Source: an uncultured Chloroflexota bacterium
GTDB taxonomy: Bacteria; Chloroflexota; Anaerolineae; Anaerolineales; Villigracilaceae
Direction of reading: 5' to 3'
NCBI GenBank assembly: GCA_903914955.1
Contig: CAIWRB010000058.1
Coordinates: forward strand, 1 to 34,538
Length of the DNA: 34,538 nucleotides
In this document: in pieces, positions 15,319 through 23,780 of the stretch
Layout of the letters: every line of letters starts with the position of its first letter
How positions within the stretch are numbered: the first letter of the stretch is position 1
The notes under the pieces: generated by a model
What the model was told of the DNA's origin: nothing
The model's database searches: none
What the model saw: the letters and a program-made list of their open reading frames with translations, nothing else
Position numbers and translations under genes: made by a program

Positions 15319-16215
15319 TTAAGCCAAGGCGGCCGCTAATGGAGCAGGAGCCAGCACTTGAACAGAACTGCCTTGCGCTTTGGCCGTTTCAACCTCACGC
15401 GCCCAGATATACAGGCAAGTGTGATAAGCGGTATTGGTGTAGGAGCTGAAAATACTTGCCACCATCGCGAACGCGAAAAAAATAAACGCGCCGATGATAA
15501 TCCCAACTAATGAGATTGCTGTGCTGCCGCCGGAGATAAAGGACAAACCACCGCCGATCACAAATCCAATGGCAAGCCCGATTGCGCTAAATAAAAAGCT
15601 GATCAATCCAGTCACCCAGCGCACGCCAACCGTGCTAATACCAACCAGTAGAAGATTTTCTTTTGTGATCTTCCAAATACGCTGCATGCTATCTTTAAGA
15701 TTTAGATCATCGATCACCATGGCGGGCAAGATCAGATATGCGGCTTCTGTCCATAAGGTTTCGAGTAAACCGGTCGCCGAGCGCATTAGCCCTGAAATAA
15801 TACTATTTTTTCGATTACGCTGTGCTGCGCTCTTCAACATATTGACCACGGTCGAAACCGCCGCCAGCGTTAGAATATCAAAGAAATCACGTTTTACGAT
15901 CGCCCAGGCTTTGTCCATGCGGCCATCGCCTTCAGAGAGATAACCGTAGATCAAATAAACGGTCATTCCAGAAAACATATAAGTCACCACGAATTGGACA
16001 AATATCAATATTCCACCCATTATCGCGAGAGCGAAATTTCCGATGCTGCTGCCGCTAAAAACAAAATATGCGATGGCCAGTGGAATGATACCGATCACAG
16101 AAACGATCATCCCGACGACCAGAGCATAGACTGACGGCTTGAGCAAATCTTTATCCTTGAAAGCCATACCCCAAGCTTGTTTCAAGAACGACCAACCCCG
16201 CGAAAAACTTTGCAT
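15319..16215 (-). CDS. DUF6159-like integral membrane protein
   Basis: A protein of 298 aa. The soluble start MQSFSRGWSFLKQAWGMAFK followed by DKDLLKPSVYALVVGM is characteristic of DUF6159 proteins. Six or so hydrophobic segments follow (about 30-55, 60-92, 110-125, 150-170, 195-225 and 235-260), with glycine-rich helices (GFVIGGGLSFISGG). The C-terminus is a cytosolic Ala-rich tail. Function is unknown. AAAGGAG lies 9 nt before the start. It begins 30 nt after the priA stop, so it is probably in the priA transcript. Confidence 0.75.
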   Translation of the reverse strand: MQSFSRGWSFLKQAWGMAFKDKDLLKPSVYALVVGMIVSVIGIIPLAIAYFVFSGSSIGNFALAIMGGILIFVQFVVTYMFSGMTVYLIYGYLSEGDGRMDKAWAIVKRDFFDILTLAAVSTVVNMLKSAAQRNRKNSIISGLMRSATGLLETLWTEAAYLILPAMVIDDLNLKDSMQRIWKITKENLLLVGISTVGVRWVTGLISFLFSAIGLAIGFVIGGGLSFISGGSTAISLVGIIIGAFIFFAFAMVASIFSSYTNTAYHTCLYIWAREVETAKAQGSSVQVLAPAPLAAALA

Positions 16216-16245
16216 AGCACACGCTCCTTTAGAAAGATAAATTGA

Positions 16246-18687
16246 TTATAGCAAACTTATCGGGTCAATTTCAATTCGCCAATCAGTTAGTTTTATATCG
16301 CGTAACAAAGTGGCGGGATCAGGTCCACGCACGATGATCTGCCAGCGATATACATCATCCATTTTTGAGAAGAATGCTGGGACCGGGCCAATCAATTCGG
16401 TTTGATGACGACCCTCCGCTTCCATCTTGAGCTTGAGCCTGCCCGCAGTTTTCTGTGACTCTTCTTCCGCTTTGAGAGGATCCGCGTGACGATATTCCAG
16501 CCGCGCAAGTTTTGCGTATGGCGGATATCCCAGCTGTTTGCGATACTCCAACTCGCGCAGATAAAATCCACTGACATCATGCTGTGACGCGAATTGAATT
16601 GCATAGTGTTCAGGCATGAAGGTTTGCAAAACTACTTTGCCTCCCAGTGCAGAACGGCCCGCTCGGCCCGCAACCTGAGTCAGTGTTTGAAATACTCTTT
16701 CGTTCGCGAACGGATCTGGCAGGGTCAGTCCTACATCTGCAAGAACGATGCCAACCAGAGTGACCAGCGGCAGATCGAGTCCTTTGGCGAGCATCTGAGT
16801 TCCCACCAACACATCCGCCTGATGATTGGAAAAATGCGTCAGGATAATTTCATGTGAATCTTTTTTGCGCGTGGTTTCCCAATCCCAGCGCAAAGTTCGC
16901 GCCTGCGGAAACATAGCTTGCACTTCAGCTTCCACTTTTTCACTACCCAACCCATAAGCACGGATCTGTGCGCTGTTGCAATTGGGACAAGTCTTGGGTA
17001 CCTGACGTGTGTAATTACAGCGATGACACAATAACGTTTGAGCATTAGAACGTTCCAGCGTTTCAACATGCAAAGTCAGCGGCGTTTCGCACTTCGGACA
17101 TTTCATCACATGTCCACAATCTCTGCAAAAGACATATGTTGCTGTTCCGCGGCGGTTGAGAAAGAGGATGGCTTGTTCGCCGCGTGAAATAGTTTCAGCC
17201 AAAGACTCAGCCAGCACACGCGAAAATATTCCGCGATGGCCTGTCTTAAGTTCTTCGCGCATATCCACAACCTGCACGGGCGGAAGAATTCGTTCCACTA
17301 CACGGCGCGGTAATTCTAATTTTGTAGTTTGTTTAATTTCTGCTTTATATCTTTGTTCGATCGTTGGAGTGGCGGAACCCATCACGCAAACCGCGCCGCA
17401 CAAACTCGCGTACTCTTGCGCGGCAGTGACCGCGTGATAAAACGGCGGCTCAGATTGATAGTAGGAACCATCGTGACATTCATCCACGACGATCAAGCCA
17501 ATATTTGGGAGCGGAGCAAACAATGCAGAGCGCGCGCCAATGATGATCTTAAGTTTCCCCATGCGCGCCCGGCGCCAGGTATCGTATCTTTCGCCTTCAG
17601 ATAATTTTGAATGAACCAGCCCCACCTGCCCTGGAAAACGCGCCAGGAATCTACGAACCGTTTGCGGGGTCAGCGCAATTTCTGGAATTAATATAATCAC
17701 TTGTTTGCCACGCCTGATCGCCTCTTCAGCAGCGCGTAAATAAATTTCAGTTTTGCCTGAACCAGTGACCCCGTTCAAAAGAAAGGCTGAAGGCTGAATG
17801 TCAAACCTCATTGCGCGATTAATTTCTTCAAGCGCATATATTTGTTCAGGCGTTAGTTCAAGTACCTGATTACCTGTTTCCTTGTTTACCTGCCTGCCTA
17901 TTCCTTCCAGAGAATCTCTAAAAATCTCACTCTCAAACAAGCGGATCAATCCGCGCTCTTCGAGTTCCTGCAGGTCTGCGAGGATGCAGCCGGTTTCGGC
18001 ATAGACCCATGAAAGATTGATGGCTTGAGGTTGATCAATGAGAAAGGTCAACGCGGATTGGCGGCGCGCCAGAGTCTGTTTGGTGCCGAGATTTGGCATT
18101 TGCTCCAGCGCTTCTTCAGGCGGGACTGCAAGCTGAGCAACACGAATATATTTTGGTCTGACCCTCGGCGGAGGAAGAACATGCTTCGTTGAAAGAATTC
18201 CTTTTTTTACAAGCACCTGCGCGGATTTGTGCCAATCAATTTTTGCGAAGTGGGAATCAATTTGGCGGCCGCGCAAAACACCGCGTTCTTTTAATAAATT
18301 TAGCAGACGTGTCGTGATCGCGAACGCCTTATCTTCGTAATTTGGATCGCGTAATTCGTAAGTTATATCTGCTTGTTGTGATAAGCCTGTCGGAAGCATG
18401 AGACTGACGATTGAGGCGAGGGGATTCAGCGTAGTGTTTGCCAAAAGCATCGCAAGCGCAAGCTGGGGTTGAGTCAGAACGGGTGCAGGATCGAGCAGAT
18501 CAATGATCGATTTGGGATTCTCCACCGAGGGAGAATCCAGCAATTCCAGGATCACGCCCTGCACGATCTGATTCCCAAATGGCGCGGTGACGAGACAACC
18601 CGTTTTAAGGTGCGCAAGTCCAGCGGGGATTGAATAGTCGTATAAGTTTGTAATACTGGGAACGTTTACGGAGAGGCGGGCAAACAT
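16246..18687 (-). CDS. priA: Primosomal protein N' (PriA helicase)
   Basis: A protein of 813 aa that restarts stalled replication forks by unwinding the lagging strand and loading DnaB. The N-terminal 3'-end-binding domain is at about 1-100. The helicase core has Walker A GVTGSGKTE (306-314) and Walker B DECH (402-405), where many family members have DEEH. Paired zinc-binding cysteines are inserted between helicase motifs (CRDCGHVMKCPKCETPL, then CHRCNY and CPNCNS). Motifs V/VI appear as VGTQMLAKGLDLP and QVAGRAGRS. The gene begins 30 nt after the MEMO1-type gene stop but has its own TATAAT box and no ribosome site. Confidence 0.96.
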   Translation of the reverse strand: MFARLSVNVPSITNLYDYSIPAGLAHLKTGCLVTAPFGNQIVQGVILELLDSPSVENPKSIIDLLDPAPVLTQPQLALAMLLANTTLNPLASIVSLMLPTGLSQQADITYELRDPNYEDKAFAITTRLLNLLKERGVLRGRQIDSHFAKIDWHKSAQVLVKKGILSTKHVLPPPRVRPKYIRVAQLAVPPEEALEQMPNLGTKQTLARRQSALTFLIDQPQAINLSWVYAETGCILADLQELEERGLIRLFESEIFRDSLEGIGRQVNKETGNQVLELTPEQIYALEEINRAMRFDIQPSAFLLNGVTGSGKTEIYLRAAEEAIRRGKQVIILIPEIALTPQTVRRFLARFPGQVGLVHSKLSEGERYDTWRRARMGKLKIIIGARSALFAPLPNIGLIVVDECHDGSYYQSEPPFYHAVTAAQEYASLCGAVCVMGSATPTIEQRYKAEIKQTTKLELPRRVVERILPPVQVVDMREELKTGHRGIFSRVLAESLAETISRGEQAILFLNRRGTATYVFCRDCGHVMKCPKCETPLTLHVETLERSNAQTLLCHRCNYTRQVPKTCPNCNSAQIRAYGLGSEKVEAEVQAMFPQARTLRWDWETTRKKDSHEIILTHFSNHQADVLVGTQMLAKGLDLPLVTLVGIVLADVGLTLPDPFANERVFQTLTQVAGRAGRSALGGKVVLQTFMPEHYAIQFASQHDVSGFYLRELEYRKQLGYPPYAKLARLEYRHADPLKAEEESQKTAGRLKLKMEAEGRHQTELIGPVPAFFSKMDDVYRWQIIVRGPDPATLLRDIKLTDWRIEIDPISLL

Positions 18688-18693
18688 GGGATG

Positions 18694-18721
18694 ATTATAA
18701 ATGCTTCACATCCAAAGTCAC
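18694..18721 (-). promoter_or_regulatory. Promoter of priA, leaderless type
   Basis: On the minus strand, GTGACT (18721-18716), a 16-nt spacer and a perfect TATAAT (18699-18694) are followed by only 6 nt and ATG 18687. The -35 overlaps the end of the upstream gene. No Shine-Dalgarno sequence is possible in the 6 nt. Confidence 0.65.
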
Positions 18722-19554
18722 GAAACTTTGAACTCCCCAGTTACCACTGCCGCCCCATAACCAACAACAGATTTGTGATCACCTGTGATCTCGCCAGAGG
18801 TGGCGTATTTTAGCGTTTGCACTTTGTCAGCGCCGAGTGACTTTGCCGCCCACAACATGGACGCGACTGCGGCGTGACCGCAGGCAAAACCCTTTTCAGA
18901 ATATTCCGCTTCAAAAATTGAATCTGGGTCAAAGGATTCAAATCGCTTCAACATTTCATGATCGAGATTGTTTGCAGTTGTAGAATCGTAAAAATGGGAG
19001 AGATCTGTGGATGCGACCAAGAGCGCTTTTTTATTCTTGAGTATCTTTGCAAGCGCGTCTCCCAGTTTTTTTGCCGCAACTGATCTCTGTACGCGTACCA
19101 TGATGGGTAGAATTTTGAATTTATTTTTTAGCACACGCTGCAAAAATGGAAGCTCGATCTCGAGCGAGTGTTCCCTGTCGTTAGCGATGGGGATGATAGG
19201 AAGGTCAAGTTCGGCTTGTAATTCTGCAAGCGCACTTTGATCTACAATAACCTTACCAAGCGGAGTCTCATAAGCTTGGTGCGCTGTGACGAGTAATTGA
19301 TGAGGCGAGTAGTCGTGATAGGGCGATAGGATGACAACCAAATTTGGACTTAATCCAGCGAGTGTTTTAAATGCATATCCAGCCACATGCCCCGAGTAGC
19401 GGTGCCCCGCGTGCGGAGCGATGATAGCAATAACATCTGCGCTGCGTTCGGGGAGCTGCGCGTTATTAAGATACCAATCAATGTTTGCGGCGAGGATTTT
19501 TGGATCAGCTTCGTACCATGTGCCAGCGATAGGTGAAGGACGAATGTCAAGCAT
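18718..19554 (-). CDS. amrB: MEMO1 family protein (AmmeMemoRadiSam system protein B type)
   Basis: A protein of 278 aa covering the whole MEMO1 family domain: RPSPIAGTWYEADPKILAAN at the start, IIAPHAGHRYSGHVAGYAF, VILSPYHDYS, the middle STDLSHFYD, and GFACGHAAVASM near the end. In the family, conserved His, Asp and Cys residues line a metal site resembling that of extradiol dioxygenases. Bacterial copies are often clustered with AMMECR1 and a radical SAM enzyme, but neither is in this window. The role is unknown; an oxidative or redox modification has been proposed for the wider system. A good promoter lies directly before the ATG, again with no leader. Confidence 0.9.
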   Translation of the reverse strand: MLDIRPSPIAGTWYEADPKILAANIDWYLNNAQLPERSADVIAIIAPHAGHRYSGHVAGYAFKTLAGLSPNLVVILSPYHDYSPHQLLVTAHQAYETPLGKVIVDQSALAELQAELDLPIIPIANDREHSLEIELPFLQRVLKNKFKILPIMVRVQRSVAAKKLGDALAKILKNKKALLVASTDLSHFYDSTTANNLDHEMLKRFESFDPDSIFEAEYSEKGFACGHAAVASMLWAAKSLGADKVQTLKYATSGEITGDHKSVVGYGAAVVTGEFKVS

Positions 19555-19560
19555 AAAAAT

Positions 19561-19588
19561 ATTGTAGCATAAACGACATTACTGTAAA
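19561..19588 (-). promoter_or_regulatory. Promoter of the MEMO1-type gene, leaderless type
   Basis: On the minus strand, TTTACA (19588-19583), a 16-nt spacer and TACAAT (19566-19561) are followed by 6 nt (ATTTTT) and ATG 19554. There is no room for a ribosome site. Confidence 0.65.
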
Positions 19589-19616
19589 AACATAAACAAA
19601 GAAAAGGCGGCGTTGC

Positions 19617-20111
19617 TCAGGAAATCCGCGCTAATATTTTTTGAGTTGCCTTGAAAGCCAGCGGAGGCAGATCAATCCGGGCAAACCACTCTGCAGCATC
19701 AGCATCATCGGCGGCGGACAACTCACCACCGGTCACCTCTGCGAGGTAGACGATGATGAAGTCTGCGCCGCGATTGTGCTCGCGCCCGGCGATCACATCC
19801 AGCACCCGTATAATATATACGCTCAAGCCTGTCTCTTCCAAACATTCACGCGAGGCGGCTTCGGCAGGGTCTTCACCCCCGTTCACAAAACCTGCGGGCA
19901 AAGTCCACAAACCGCGAAAAGGTTCATTCGCGCGCCGAACAAGCAGAACGCGGCCATCCTGTTCAACAAGGACAGCCGCGGCAACTTTCGGGTCAACGAA
20001 ATAGATCCATCCGCATTGCGGGCAAACCGGGCGCACCATTCCAAACTTATCTTCGTGCACCATATCCGCCCCACAACGCGGACAAAATTTTACATCAACA
20101 TCTCTTGCCAT
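19617..20111 (-). CDS. Nudix hydrolase with N-terminal zinc ribbon
   Basis: A protein of 164 aa. A small zinc ribbon at the N-terminus (FCPRCGADM, then CPQCGWIYFVDP) precedes a Nudix domain with the full Nudix box (GFVNGGEDPAEAAS then RECLEETGL, about residues 71-93). Family members hydrolyse nucleoside diphosphates linked to another group, such as NADH, ADP-ribose or damaged nucleotides. The zinc ribbon resembles that of NudC-like NADH pyrophosphatases, but the protein is shorter and the substrate is not assignable. It starts 13 nt after the anti-sigma gene stop and is likely the third gene of the sigma operon. Confidence 0.9.
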   Translation of the reverse strand: MARDVDVKFCPRCGADMVHEDKFGMVRPVCPQCGWIYFVDPKVAAAVLVEQDGRVLLVRRANEPFRGLWTLPAGFVNGGEDPAEAASRECLEETGLSVYIIRVLDVIAGREHNRGADFIIVYLAEVTGGELSAADDADAAEWFARIDLPPLAFKATQKILARIS

Positions 20112-20124
20112 TTTTTTTCTGGGA

Positions 20125-20787
20125 TTATTTCCACTTTCGAAGCGCAGATTGACGCAACGCGAACATAAGCACCGCGCTAAGCAATCCGATGATCAATAAA
20201 CCGATCTGCCATGATGAAGGGATGATCGCTTCGCTCTGAACTTGGGGCTGATCTTGCGCTGCTGATAAATTCCCAGCCTCTTTGGCTGTTGGCGGTTCTG
20301 CAACACGGGCAGTATCTTCACTAGTCTCTGTGGGCGCGGCAGCTAATTCCATGGAAGACACGAGAGGAGCTTCGGTCGCAGCCGCCATAGCGGACGGGGA
20401 ACACGGCTCATCACATCCGCTGATGCCATATGCTTCCTGAGCCACCATAGGTGCGCCTCCGCCAAAACTCATACGAGGCAATACTGAATTTACCGCGAAG
20501 GATAGCATTAAAAGAAATGCTGCGAATGCGGTTGAAAAACGGAAGAATGAAAAGGTGCGCGGCAATGGCGGCTTGAGGCCGACCATCCTGCGAGTCAATG
20601 TGAAGTTGCGAGGCGCTTTGCGCGCGGGCAATTTTCGGAGAATCCCCCGGGCTAAGCGAAGATCACTTAAAACAGAATCAAGCTCGGGGTCGGTAGAGAT
20701 GCGTAACTCGAGACGCACAGAATCAGATGGACTGAGTTGTCCATCCAAATAAGCGGAGAGTTGTTCGATGTCGCGGAATTTTTTCAT
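20125..20787 (-). CDS. Transmembrane anti-sigma factor
   Basis: A protein of 220 aa. I chose ATG 20787 because it overlaps the sigma gene stop as ATGA and has GAGGAAGG upstream. The cytosolic N-terminus (about 1-60: IEQLSAYLDGQLSPSDSVRL then TDPELDSVLSDLRLARGILR) resembles anti-sigma domains, without the HxxxCxxC zinc motif. A first membrane helix lies at about 85-105 (FSTAFAAFLLMLSFAVNSVL), followed by an extracytoplasmic Ala/Glu/Pro-rich region with two cysteines, and a second helix near the C-terminus (QIGLLIIGLLSAVLMFAL). It should hold the adjacent ECF sigma factor inactive at the membrane until an envelope signal arrives. Confidence 0.85.
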   Translation of the reverse strand: MKKFRDIEQLSAYLDGQLSPSDSVRLELRISTDPELDSVLSDLRLARGILRKLPARKAPRNFTLTRRMVGLKPPLPRTFSFFRFSTAFAAFLLMLSFAVNSVLPRMSFGGGAPMVAQEAYGISGCDEPCSPSAMAAATEAPLVSSMELAAAPTETSEDTARVAEPPTAKEAGNLSAAQDQPQVQSEAIIPSSWQIGLLIIGLLSAVLMFALRQSALRKWK

Positions 20788-21398
20788 GAATTGCCTTCCT
20801 CTTGCAGACGAAAGGATGAAGGCAAAAGTTCCTCGAAGCCGCGCAAACATTCACGTAATCGCAAACGCGCGCGCGCAAGCCGGCTTTTGATGGTGCCAAG
20901 CGGAACTTTCGAAGCAGCTGCCACTTCGCTGTAATCCATACCTTGAATATCAGCCAGCACAACAACTGTGCGGAAATCAGTTGGCAGGGTATCGAGGCAA
21001 TGTTGAATGGCGTGTTCCAACTCATCGGCCTCGGATCTTTCGGCGGGAGTCATGTTTGGGTCTGCCAGCCAGCGTGGAGATTCCATTTCTTCGCCGTCTG
21101 CTTGCTTCGCATCAGGTTCAAGCGGAGTCGTCGGACGGCGCTTCTGCCGTCGGAATTCATCATAGCAGGCATTCGTCACCATGCGCATCAGCCAGGCTTT
21201 GAATGATCCGCCGCGAAAAGCAGAAATATTTCTAAACGCAGAGATGAAAGCTTCCTGCGCCGCATCCTGAGCGAGGTCTTCATCTCCGATGACACGAAGT
21301 GCGGTATGAAAAACAGAATCTTGATAATGCAAGATCAGTGTATTGAAAGCGTCAAGATCGCCATTTTGTGCAGAATGTATGAGCGCAGTTTCATCCAT
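20784..21398 (-). CDS. ECF RNA polymerase sigma factor
   Basis: A protein of 204 aa of the RpoE/SigW-like extracytoplasmic function group. Region 2 (about 10-85) includes LAQDAAQEAFISAFRNISAF and FKAWLMRMVTNACYDEFRRQ. A charged linker follows, and region 4 (about 125-190) has LPTDFRTVVVLADIQGMDYS and then VPLGTIKSRLARARLRLREC. It directs RNA polymerase to stress genes and is controlled by the anti-sigma factor encoded directly downstream with a 4-nt overlap. A TAAAAT box lies 8 nt before ATG 21398. Confidence 0.95.
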   Translation of the reverse strand: MDETALIHSAQNGDLDAFNTLILHYQDSVFHTALRVIGDEDLAQDAAQEAFISAFRNISAFRGGSFKAWLMRMVTNACYDEFRRQKRRPTTPLEPDAKQADGEEMESPRWLADPNMTPAERSEADELEHAIQHCLDTLPTDFRTVVVLADIQGMDYSEVAAASKVPLGTIKSRLARARLRLRECLRGFEELLPSSFRLQEEGNS

Positions 21399-21406
21399 AG
21401 AAGTCT

Positions 21407-21412
21407 ATTTTA
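21407..21412 (-). promoter_or_regulatory. -10-like box close to the sigma gene start
   Basis: On the minus strand, TAAAAT (21412-21407) lies 8 nt before ATG 21398, with an ATGACA 15 nt further upstream as a possible -35. A leaderless or very short leader transcript is likely. It resembles a housekeeping rather than an ECF promoter. Confidence 0.45.
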
Positions 21413-21589
21413 CCCGTTTTATTAAATTGTCATCCGTTCAAGTAGGTCACGGTACCTTGTGATTCTGGGTCACGAAAGTCTTAACGCGAAGTAAATGAAT
21501 TTTCGCGAACGCTATTAAATTATTCGCGTCATTCGCCTTGTTGCGGAGCACCTGCCTTGCAAAAGCCATGTGACAATTCCCACAAAACC

Positions 21590-21618
21590 TGAAACTAAAA
21601 ATGATTAAGGTTTATACT
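21590..21618 (+). promoter_or_regulatory. Possible promoter of the two-component genes
   Basis: TGAAAC (21590-21595), a 17-nt spacer and TATACT (21613-21618) lie 30 nt before the response regulator ATG. A second TATATT at 21625-21630 is an alternative. The rest of the 235-nt divergent gap showed no other clear site. Confidence 0.4.
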
Positions 21619-21648
21619 CTATGGTATATTTTAACCAGGAGCACAGCC

Positions 21649-22326
21649 ATGAACGAGCGAATCCTAATTATCGAAGATGACCAGGCCATTCTCAAGTTAT
21701 TACAGCGAGGTTTGGTTTATGAAGGCTATACCGTAGATACCGCAATAGACGGCCGCATGGGTTTGATCGCCGCCCGCGACCACACTCCCGATCTGGTTGT
21801 TCTGGATTGGATGTTACCCGGCATGGATGGTCTGGAAGTATGCCATCGCCTACGAACCGGTGGATCGATCCCGATCATGATGTTGACCGCGAAGGACACC
21901 GTGCAAGACCGCATTCAAGGATTGGATGCCGGCGCAGATGATTACATGGTCAAGCCGTTCAATCTGGATGAATTGCTGGCGCGCGTGCGCGCCCTGCTGC
22001 GCCGTACACAACCAGAGCGAATCCCCATATTAAAATTTGCAGACCTGTCTCTGGATACAGGTTCACGTCAAGCCGCACGCGGAACTAGAATGGTGTCGCT
22101 GACAGCCAAGGAATATGAATTGCTCGAATTATTTCTCCGCCACCCGAAACAAGTGTTGACCCGCGAAGTGATCTTTGACCGCGTCTGGGGCTATGATTTC
22201 GGCGGCGAGAGCAACGTTCTCGAAGTCTACATTCGCTATCTGCGCCAAAAACTTGAGGGCGAAGGCGAGATCAGGCTGATCCATACCGTGCGTGGTGTTG
22301 GATATGTCATGCGGGAAAATCCGTAG
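21649..22326 (+). CDS. OmpR/PhoB-type response regulator
   Basis: A protein of 225 aa. ATG 21649 has AGGAG 8 nt upstream and begins directly with the receiver domain; an in-frame ATG at 21601 would add 16 unlikely residues. The receiver (1-118) has the acidic pair (EDD at 9-11), phospho-acceptor D53 ([11 protein letters not shown]), T80 and K102 (MVKPF). The winged-helix DNA-binding domain spans about 125-222 ([40 protein letters not shown]). It is paired with the histidine kinase 49 nt downstream. The signal is unknown; the divergent sigma operon may be a related stress circuit. Confidence 0.95.
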   Translation: MNERILIIEDDQAILKLLQRGLVYEGYTVDTAIDGRMGLIAARDHTPDLVVLDWMLPGMDGLEVCHRLRTGGSIPIMMLTAKDTVQDRIQGLDAGADDYMVKPFNLDELLARVRALLRRTQPERIPILKFADLSLDTGSRQAARGTRMVSLTAKEYELLELFLRHPKQVLTREVIFDRVWGYDFGGESNVLEVYIRYLRQKLEGEGEIRLIHTVRGVGYVMRENP

Positions 22327-22375
22327 AAATGATGAAGGAAGATTCACAAATCTAAAATAAAAAAATGTAACTCGA

Positions 22376-23749
22376 ATGTCATTACGCCTGCGCTTTACTT
22401 TATTGTATTCAACTTTCATGGGCGGAATTCTGCTCATCTTCGGCGCGGCGGTGTATATTCTCGTCAATGTTATTTTACTCAACCAAGTCGATACCATGCT
22501 GGATGTCGTTTGGCGTGATATTGCTCAAGTGACCACAGTCGACTCGATGGGCGAGTTGAACTTGATCAGCCTGCCTCAGTTGGACATGACATCAAATGCT
22601 TTTGTGCAGGTATGGGGACAAAACGGAAAACTAATTGCGACATCTCCAAGTATTGCAGCGCTAACCAAATCCCTCGATCCTGCGGGATTGGAAGCTGGCC
22701 TGTCCATTTATAAAGATTCCTACCTCAACGGAGCGCACCTGCGGGTGTTGAGCGTTCCGTTGCAGGTAAACTTGCGGCCCATAGGCACACTGCAGGTTGG
22801 AGCAAGCCTAAGCGTAGTGGATGCTACTCGCGGAAACCTGCTTTCGATGATGACGATCATTGCGGTGATCGCAGTTTTATTAGCCGGACTTGGCTCCTGG
22901 ATAATCCTTGGTCGCGCCCTTTCGCCGCTTGAAGCCATAACCGAAACAGTAGATCAGATCAACCGAGCAGATGACCTCTCACGCAGAATCCCCTATCAAG
23001 AACGGGCAGAAAAAGATGACGAAATCGGCGATCTGATCGTCTCATTCAACCAAACGCTTGAGCGCTTGGAATCCCTCTTTACTTCACAACAACGTTTTCT
23101 GGCTGATGTGAGTCACGAACTGCGCACGCCGCTGACTGTTATCAAAGGCAATGTGGATCTCATTCGCCGCATGAAAATAGCTGACGAGGAATCCTTAAGC
23201 AGTATTGATCAAGAGGCGGGCCGTCTCACACGATTGGTAGGCGGCTTGCTAATGCTCGCTCAAGCTGAATCAGGCAAGTTGACACTTGTGCTCGCACCCG
23301 TTGAATTAGACCTTCTATTAACTGAAGTCTTCACCGAAATGCGCGTTCTCGCCGGCAGTAAAATCCATGTGCACTTAAATGATATTGATCAGGTCTTGGT
23401 CAACGGAGATCGCGACCGATTGAAACAAGTGATATTGAATTTGGCGTCCAATGCGATCCAATACACTCCGCAAAATGGAGATGTATATTTAAGCCTGGCA
23501 AAGATCGGCGACCAGGCGCGCATCATTATCCGGGACACAGGCCCGGGCATTCCTGCCGAAGATCTGCCCCACATCTTTGACCGTTTTTATCGAGCAGAGA
23601 AATCGCGTACCCGTTCAACCGCCAGCGGATTTGGCCTGGGTTTATCCATAGCACATTGGATCGTTGAACATCATAACGGGCAGATCAAAGTTGAATCAAA
23701 AGAGGGAAAAGGAACAACCTTCGTCATCTGGCTGGCGATAGTCAAGTAG
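22376..23749 (+). CDS. Membrane sensor histidine kinase
   Basis: A protein of 457 aa. TM1 is at about 13-36, an extracytoplasmic sensor region of ~115 residues at 37-153, and TM2 at 155-179. A HAMP domain follows (about 179-232). HisKA carries the phosphorylated H247 (FLADVSHELRTPL). HATPase_c has the N box NLASNAIQYTP (355-365), G1 DTGPGIP (387-393) and G2 GFGLGLS (418-424). It phosphorylates the response regulator encoded upstream. The sensor region has no recognised ligand motif. The start codon lacks a good ribosome site. Confidence 0.95.
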   Translation: MSLRLRFTLLYSTFMGGILLIFGAAVYILVNVILLNQVDTMLDVVWRDIAQVTTVDSMGELNLISLPQLDMTSNAFVQVWGQNGKLIATSPSIAALTKSLDPAGLEAGLSIYKDSYLNGAHLRVLSVPLQVNLRPIGTLQVGASLSVVDATRGNLLSMMTIIAVIAVLLAGLGSWIILGRALSPLEAITETVDQINRADDLSRRIPYQERAEKDDEIGDLIVSFNQTLERLESLFTSQQRFLADVSHELRTPLTVIKGNVDLIRRMKIADEESLSSIDQEAGRLTRLVGGLLMLAQAESGKLTLVLAPVELDLLLTEVFTEMRVLAGSKIHVHLNDIDQVLVNGDRDRLKQVILNLASNAIQYTPQNGDVYLSLAKIGDQARIIIRDTGPGIPAEDLPHIFDRFYRAEKSRTRSTASGFGLGLSIAHWIVEHHNGQIKVESKEGKGTTFVIWLAIVK

Positions 23750-23780
23750 AAAAGACTTCGTGCTTTTATGTTTATTGAAA

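Noticed and set aside
19641-20168. Long plus-strand open frame opposite the Nudix gene
   Set aside because: It is antisense to a complete Nudix domain with all motifs; no ribosome site or family likeness.
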